From Sialis fuliginosa (lineage: Eukaryota; Arthropoda; Insecta; Megaloptera; Sialidae): a stretch of DNA of 64,000 bases. Numbering within the stretch: position 1 is the stretch's first letter; every line of letters starts with the position of its first letter. Location of the stretch: positions 2,604,001 to 2,668,000 of the forward strand of contig OY540814.1 in the NCBI GenBank assembly GCA_961205875.1. The letters are read 5' to 3'. Below, piece by piece: positions 58,230-64,000 of this stretch. The position numbers were made by a program, and so were the translations under genes. A model generated the notes under the pieces. It did no database searches, was not told the origin of the DNA, and saw nothing but the letters and a program-made list of their open reading frames with translations.

Positions 58230-59150
58230 TACGTAATTAATCAATAAATTGAATTGCTTCCTCGCAATATCGAAGATACGAGAAGCTTTGTGCTCGTTTC
58301 AGATTGTGAAAAAAAATGTTCTACGATTTCAAAATTTTAAATTGATCTTTCCATTTCACGTCAAGACAAACACTTTTCGTTCCGTGTCTGTCTGTCTGTC
58401 CGTCCGTCCGTGTGTCTGTCCCTTGAATCCTTGTCAGACGCATAATTCATGAACCAACTGATATTGTTGAAACGGTCCTATTTCAAAATCATCAAAATCT
58501 TGTGTAAGGGTGAGGGGTGACATCACAAAATATTTATTTTTTCAAGATATCTCAAGAACGACATATGTTACGTGAAAATTTTATAGAATATTTTTTGTAG
58601 AGCATTACATTTTCTATAATATGTTAGATCAAATGCAAATCTCAATTTATTTTAAAAATTCGTGTTTTGTTTTTCTAAATTGATATTTGCTTGGACATAT
58701 TAAATGTCATTTTGACGTTTTAAATGTCATTTTGTCGTTTTAAATGTCATTTTGACGTTTGCATAAATTTAGATTTAGATTGAAATTGTCAAAAAATTAA
58801 AAATATACGAAAAAATAACCAAGTGCGTTTTGGACATATTAAATGTCATTTTGACGTTTTAAATGTCATTTTGTCGTTTTAAATGTCATTTTGACGTTTG
58901 CATAAATTTAGATTTAGATTGAAATTGTCAAAAATTAAAAATATACGAAAAAATAACCAGGGGCGTTTTAAGTAATATTTTTTATTAAAATTGTATAAAA
59001 ATTAAATGGTTTTAACCAATTTCAGGCAATTTATCTAAACATTATCGATTTTTATTTAAATTGTTCAATAATTAATTACCTTTGGTGAATTTAGCACGAG
59101 GAAGCACTGTGTATTTACTTGGCAGATGTTTTTTTTGTTAATCATATCTT
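58230..59150. repeat. inverted partial copy of the 53.3-54.6 kb repeat
   Basis: GCTTCCTCGCAATATCGAAG, a TGTCTGTCTGTCCGTCCG tract, TTGCTTGGACATAT and AGCACGAGGAAGCACTG match the 53.3-54.6 kb sequence in reverse orientation. Confidence 0.65.
58694..58966. repeat. two-level tandem repeat
   Basis: Two nearly identical units of about 138 bases each start TTGGACATATTAAATGTCAT. Inside each, a short unit reading TTTTAAATGTCATTTTG(A/T)C occurs three times. Confidence 0.85.
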
Positions 59151-59357
59151 AAAAAATTCTAGTAGTATGTATTTGATTTTGAACGGCTAACTGGTCGAGA
59201 TACAACAAAACACGGTAAGGTGTTTTGTTATATCTCTAGGCACCAGTCTTGGCAAGGACCCCAGTAATGGCAAATTTTTAATTAAATGTAATATTAATAT
59301 ATTATTATTAGAAATATGTGTTCATGAGAATTACAAAAAAGAAGCTCGTCAATCACA

Positions 59358-59738
59358 CAGTGGCGTAGCAAACATAATTGGCGCCCGGGGCACGATACTT
59401 TTTTGGCGCCCCCGAAAAACATAAAGTAATATAATATATAGAATATTGTCGTTTAAAAAAATAATAATACTTTTATAAAAAATCTGAATTGAAATTGGCG
59501 ACTAAAAAAAAAATATTTTTTTACCTAACCTTATTTATTAAATAAAATTAGAAATTCAAATTGACACAATCAAAAAAAAAAAAAAAGGTCTTCAGTTGCA
59601 TATTCTGGCCTATGGCCCTTAGTAAATTGGGTTGCCCAAAATGTTTAAAAAGTTGGTCTTAAAGACCATTTGGCGCCCTTCTGCAAGTGGCGCCCGGGGC
59701 ATGATAGACCCCCTTACCCCCCCCTCGCTACGCCACTG
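59358..59738. mobile_element. hAT-type MITE (CAGTGGCGTAGC family), intact copy
   Basis: The ends CAGTGGCGTAGC and, inverted, CAGTGGCGTAGC are exact. The flanking 8-bp repeat is CAATCACA at 59350-59357 and 59739-59746. The GC-rich ends contain GGCGCCCGGGG. The truncated relative is at 22482. Confidence 0.9.
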
Positions 59739-60509
59739 CAATCACAAGAACAGTAAACAGCGGCCATAACTGATGCCAGTACCTATATACATACGTTTTG
59801 GAACCACTGACAATGAGTGAGATCAAAAAGGCAATATGCAATATACACACATATTCATAGCGTTGTTGTAACCTTGCACATGTGGTTTTGTTTCTCTTTA
59901 CGTATTCTGATTAAATATGTTTCACAACTTACGTATACTCGTATGGTGTATGACTCATACAGTAGGTAAATGGTGTTCGGGCGAGTATCTTGTTTCAAAA
60001 CAATGAGATGAATATGTTATTTATTATATTATTTTGGGATTGATGGACTTCTTTTTCGTAATTCTCATAAACTCATCATGTTACTGTTAAAAGAAGTACC
60101 TCTTTATTAAATCAATTTAATTACGTCCGGTTTGGGATACAGATATTTTAAGAGCTGATTCTTTGGCTCATTCTGAGTAAAAAAATGTACGGAGAGGTGG
60201 GGTCTATCTTCAACACCCTCTGAGCTACAGGGTGTTTAATAATTTTCTTCAGAGTAGTACTTACAAACAAAGATTATCTCATAACTTCCAAAGTAACGTA
60301 ACTAGAACAACCATAATGAGTCAGTTTCATAGGTAATTAACTAACATATTTTTCAGTATGAGTGTTATTGCTAGCCGTATTTCCAGTTACACATCAAAGT
60401 CAAAAAATATATTTATTTTTTTGAAAATTTTTATGAAAATGACATTTTTCCCCAAAAGTACCTATAATGGGTGGTATTTTTTATCATTATTTTGGTGTGT
60501 CATAATGTG

Positions 60510-60970
60510 TTTGTTTAAATATATTTTTTATATTTATAAAAAACTGAAAATTTGGGGCACATGTTAACTCTGAATTTTAAAAATAAAAATATATGTTGTA
60601 GCTTAATCATTCCTGAGTATGTATCACTTTGAAAATTTATGAACATATGAAAACTTTATGAAATATTAATTTTTTTAGGTAACGACGCGCGAGTCTTAAT
60701 AGAGTCGATAATATAGCATTTGCAGTAAATGTTGAACGCTCCGACACAGTCGCGCAGTGATACGTCCAAGCAAGCGCGCTAAGACTCGCGCGTCGTTACC
60801 TAAAAAATTAATATTTCATAAAGTTTTCATATGTTCATAAATTTTCAAAGTGGTACATACTCAGGAATGATTATGCTACAACATATATTTTTATTTTTAA
60901 AATTCAGAGTTGACATGTGCCCCAAATTTTCAGTAAAATTTTATAAATATAAAAAATATATTTAAACAAA
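60510..60970. repeat. palindrome with GC-rich apex
   Basis: TTTGTTTAAATATATTTTTT, then CACATGTTAACTCTGAATTT and TAGGTAACGACGCGCGAGTC on the left, are mirrored on the right up to 60970. Arms are about 180 bases and the loop near 60700-60780 is CG-rich. Confidence 0.8.
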
Positions 60971-61789
60971 AGTTTTGTGCAGCAAATTTTTTTAAATAAA
61001 TTATATACATTTTCCTACAAAATTGATACCTTGAATTTTTACGCTATCTTTGATAGTTTTTGAGATATTTCGTTTTTAAGAAAAAATGTCAATTTTTCAA
61101 AAGTTGATATTTTTGGGGGGAATTTTTTTTCCGATTTTTAAGTACCGTTAAAAATCTTCTTTTAACTAGTACTAAAACATATGTAAAAATTACAAAAATC
61201 GATAACAACAACAAAAAAAGTGTGCAGTTATTTATGGAATGACCGTATTATATTCAAAATGCTTTCGAAGCTGGGACAGACTGTATATTAAATCAATAGT
61301 GTTAGTAAATAAATGTTCCTTCCTAATAGTTCATCTCAATTTACGAAATCGGTATAATTAATACGTATTTACTGAGATCCCATGATCTGGGATACCCGAC
61401 ATTATATGTATTATCGACAATTATCGTAATTCATACCTGATAAGGATTTACCAATGTCAATAGAGCTACAATTGATTTACTTGACATTAATTTAATTTAC
61501 TATAGTATCTGCTAATTAAGGAAACTAAGATCTATTGTCTTATGTGTATTACATGATGTTCACATTTACATACATATATTTGTACATAAATAATATTTAT
61601 TAATTCTTCTTATTATGGTAATTTATATTTAACCGTCTTCAAAAAAGGAGTAGGTTTTCAATTTGGCTGTATTTTTAGGTTTCCGTAGAAAACTTGGAAA
61701 CCTTATAATTTCGCCATGTCCGTCCTCAAAAATTTTAAGCCGATTAAGATGAAATTTGGTATACGGACGAAGACTGATACCCCAAAAAC

Positions 61790-62270
61790 AAAAAAAAAAT
61801 TTGGACCCCCTTTCCATAGACTGAAAAGTAAACTCACATTATTTTTCACTTACCCCATTGAGTGGGGTGTCATTAGATAGGTCTCTTAAAGTGAAACAAA
61901 AAATGTTAAATTACCTTTTGATTTTACCCTTGAGTCACGATAAATTTGCATTAAAACGTCGTTATCAGAGCGCCCCCCCCCTCTATTTTCTAAACTATCA
62001 AAATAAAAAATCTGAAAAAATTCGAGAATATAGCTTTTAATTAGTTCTTTTACTGAAAATTATAACGAATACTGTCAAAATTATTTTGGACCCCCTCCCA
62101 TAGACTGAAAAGTGAACTCACATTTTTCTTTTCACTTACCTCATTGAGAGGGATGTCATTAGATAGGTCTCCTAAAATGCAACAAAAATTGTAAAATGAT
62201 ATTTTGATATTAACCTTTCAGTCACGATATATTTGCATTTAAATGTCGTTATCAGAGCGTCCTTGTTTTT
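61790..62270. repeat. direct repeat, about 290-bp unit, two copies
   Basis: TGGACCCCCT(T/C)(T/C)CCATAGACTG, then GTCATTAGATAGGTCTC and CGTTATCAGAGCG occur at about 61803-61972 and 62088-62265. Confidence 0.7.
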
Positions 62271-62595
62271 AGGGTTTTTTTGAAATTGTTTTTCTAAAGT
62301 TTTTTATTTTACAAGGCAACTTGTGTAACATTTTTTCTTTCTTCAAAATGATTAAATCATGTCAAAATTAGTTTCATACAAATATTTAACTTAATCTTTG
62401 GTAAAAAGCAGCAAAAAAAGAATTTAAATTATACAGAAGGGTCAATCCATATGAAATGGTCCAAAATTAAATTAAATGGTTGCTTGGCCATTCTAAAAAA
62501 AATTAATTTTTTGTGTGTAATTACCCTAACATGTTGGTAGTTCGAAACGACCATTATTTTAATTTTATTGTTTTTTATTTTCGCGTGACGGCCAT

Positions 62596-64000
62596 ATTTG
62601 TTCTACAGGTCGCAGCATTTTTTGTACTTTAAAGGGTTTGCGGAAACTAAAATATCTCAGCTTCTATCAAACCTTTCAACATCGGAGTAAAAGCAAATTA
62701 TTCAGAATAAAACGGTCTACAAGATTACTTCTAGACATTTTTACGTAAATGTTATCTTAAAGGGTGAAATTTCAGCCTTAGTTCTTAGTTCTATTTTTGA
62801 AAAATCCCATTTTCAAGGGGATGTTTTTGCAAGAAGGGGAAAAGTTAACAAGTCAAATTTTTTTTTTTTACAAATAGGTGGGTACTAATTGTATTCACAC
62901 ACCAAAGTTCAACTCTGAGACTTGCCCCTCTTTATTTCAAAAGATTCTCAAAATTTGAAAATTTGAGAAAATGACACTTTTCAAAGCTAAATAACTCTGG
63001 TGGGGGACCAGATAAAAATCTGAAATTTTAGCCCATAATAGTTCTACATAATGGTATTACGTATCAAAAATTTTGAGATTGAGATTTAACTACAGGCAGT
63101 GGTATTGCAACCACAATATTCAATAGGAGTTCATATGTTAATACAGAGTGTCAACATTAATATAATATCTATTACTATCTTTTTTCCTCTTGGAAATAGA
63201 AGAATGCTTGAATGAAGAAAAAAATTGTATTTTTTCTGAATGTTTTTAAAATCTCATTTTTTATTTTCTGTCACTTCCGGTTGAACCGGAAATGATGTCA
63301 ACTTTTGTTTTTCAAAGGTTACACCCTATATATATTTTATTTTTAGATAGAAAATTAGGTCAGCTTTAAAAATTTATAACACATATAATAACTTAAAGTA
63401 ACTCATAACAAAGATATAACATGTTTTAATTATTATTGAAACAAAATCACAACATGTATACGCTCATTGAAACATGCATTTTTGTGGTTGCAATACCACT
63501 GCTTGAAGTCAAATCTCAATCTCAAAATTTTTGGTACATAATACCATTATGTAGTACTATTATGGGCTAAAATTTCAGATTTTTATCTGGTCCCCCACCA
63601 GAGTTATTTAGCTTTTAAAAGTGCCATTTTCTCGAATTTTCAAATTTTGAGAATATTTTAAAATAAAGGGGGGCAAGTCTCAGAGTTAAACTTTAGTGTG
63701 TGAATACAACTAGTACCCACCTATTTGCAAAAAATAATTTGACTTGTTAACTTTTCCCCTTCTTGCAAAAACATCCCCTTGAAAATGGGATTTTTTCAAA
63801 AATAGAACTAAGAATTAAGGCTGAAATTTCACCCTTTAGGATAACATTTAGGTGAAAATGTCTAGAAGTAATCTTGTAGCCCGTTTTATTCTGAACAATT
63901 TGCTATTAGTTCCGTGTTGAAAGGTTTGATAGAAGCTGAGATATTTTAGTTTCCGCGAACCCTTTAAAGTACAAAAAATGCTGCAACCTGTAGAACAAAT
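62596..64000. repeat. large palindrome running off the window end
   Basis: TTTGTTCTACAGGTCGCAGC at 62598 is mirrored by GCTGCAACCTGTAGAACAAA at the last bases. Arms of about 520 bases (62596-63115, 63480-64000) differ by scattered substitutions and small indels. The loop is about 365 bases. The element probably extends beyond 64000. Confidence 0.8.

Overview
This is AT-rich eukaryotic nuclear DNA with short phase-consistent GT-AG introns and many non-autonomous DNA transposons. The gene set (METTL1, CFAP65, BCL7, a HURP/Mars-type GKAP protein and TRIM37) indicates an animal. Gene structure and repeat style suggest an insect, and a hemipteran is my best but unproven guess. The ORFs over about 60 codons are mostly exon pieces or noise. 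I rebuilt genes by joining exons at splice sites with phase checked at every junction. I see no tRNA, rRNA, CRISPR array or bacterial operon.

Layout. From 1 to 1953 there is no gene except one MITE. METTL1 (tRNA m7G46 methyltransferase, 4 exons, 250 aa) runs on + from 1954 to 3048. Convergent to it on the minus strand is a 17-exon gene for a 1258-aa MSP/ASH-domain flagellar protein, best read as CFAP65 (3256-14870). Its introns hold a 6-bp-TSD MITE family, piggyBac pieces, a 1-kb foldback and a Penelope-like retroelement remnant with hammerhead ribozymes. Three more minus-strand genes follow: BCL7-like (15468-15997, 3 exons, 128 aa, SWI/SNF accessory), HURP/DLGAP5/Mars (18565-22022, 6 exons, 748 aa, mitotic spindle) and TRIM37 (27087-36136, 12 exons, 900 aa, E3 ligase acting on centrosome number and peroxisomes). 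These genes are unrelated in pathway, although HURP and TRIM37 both act in mitosis.

Right of TRIM37 the window is a transposon graveyard. Its centrepiece is a 6,742-bp insertion (36208-42949) flanked by the 8-bp duplication ATTGTAAC. It consists mostly of two gapless inverted 3,349-bp arms, each with a THAP-like exon. I read it as an inverted-tandem P-element-like transposon lodged 71 bp upstream of the TRIM37 start codon, or else a partly artefactual assembly palindrome. From 43 to 64 kb I find only TIR, foldback and tandem repeats, a 4.1-kb element carrying a piggyBac cysteine-rich fragment, and a GC-rich stretch near 48.7-49.0 kb that could be a promoter or first exon.
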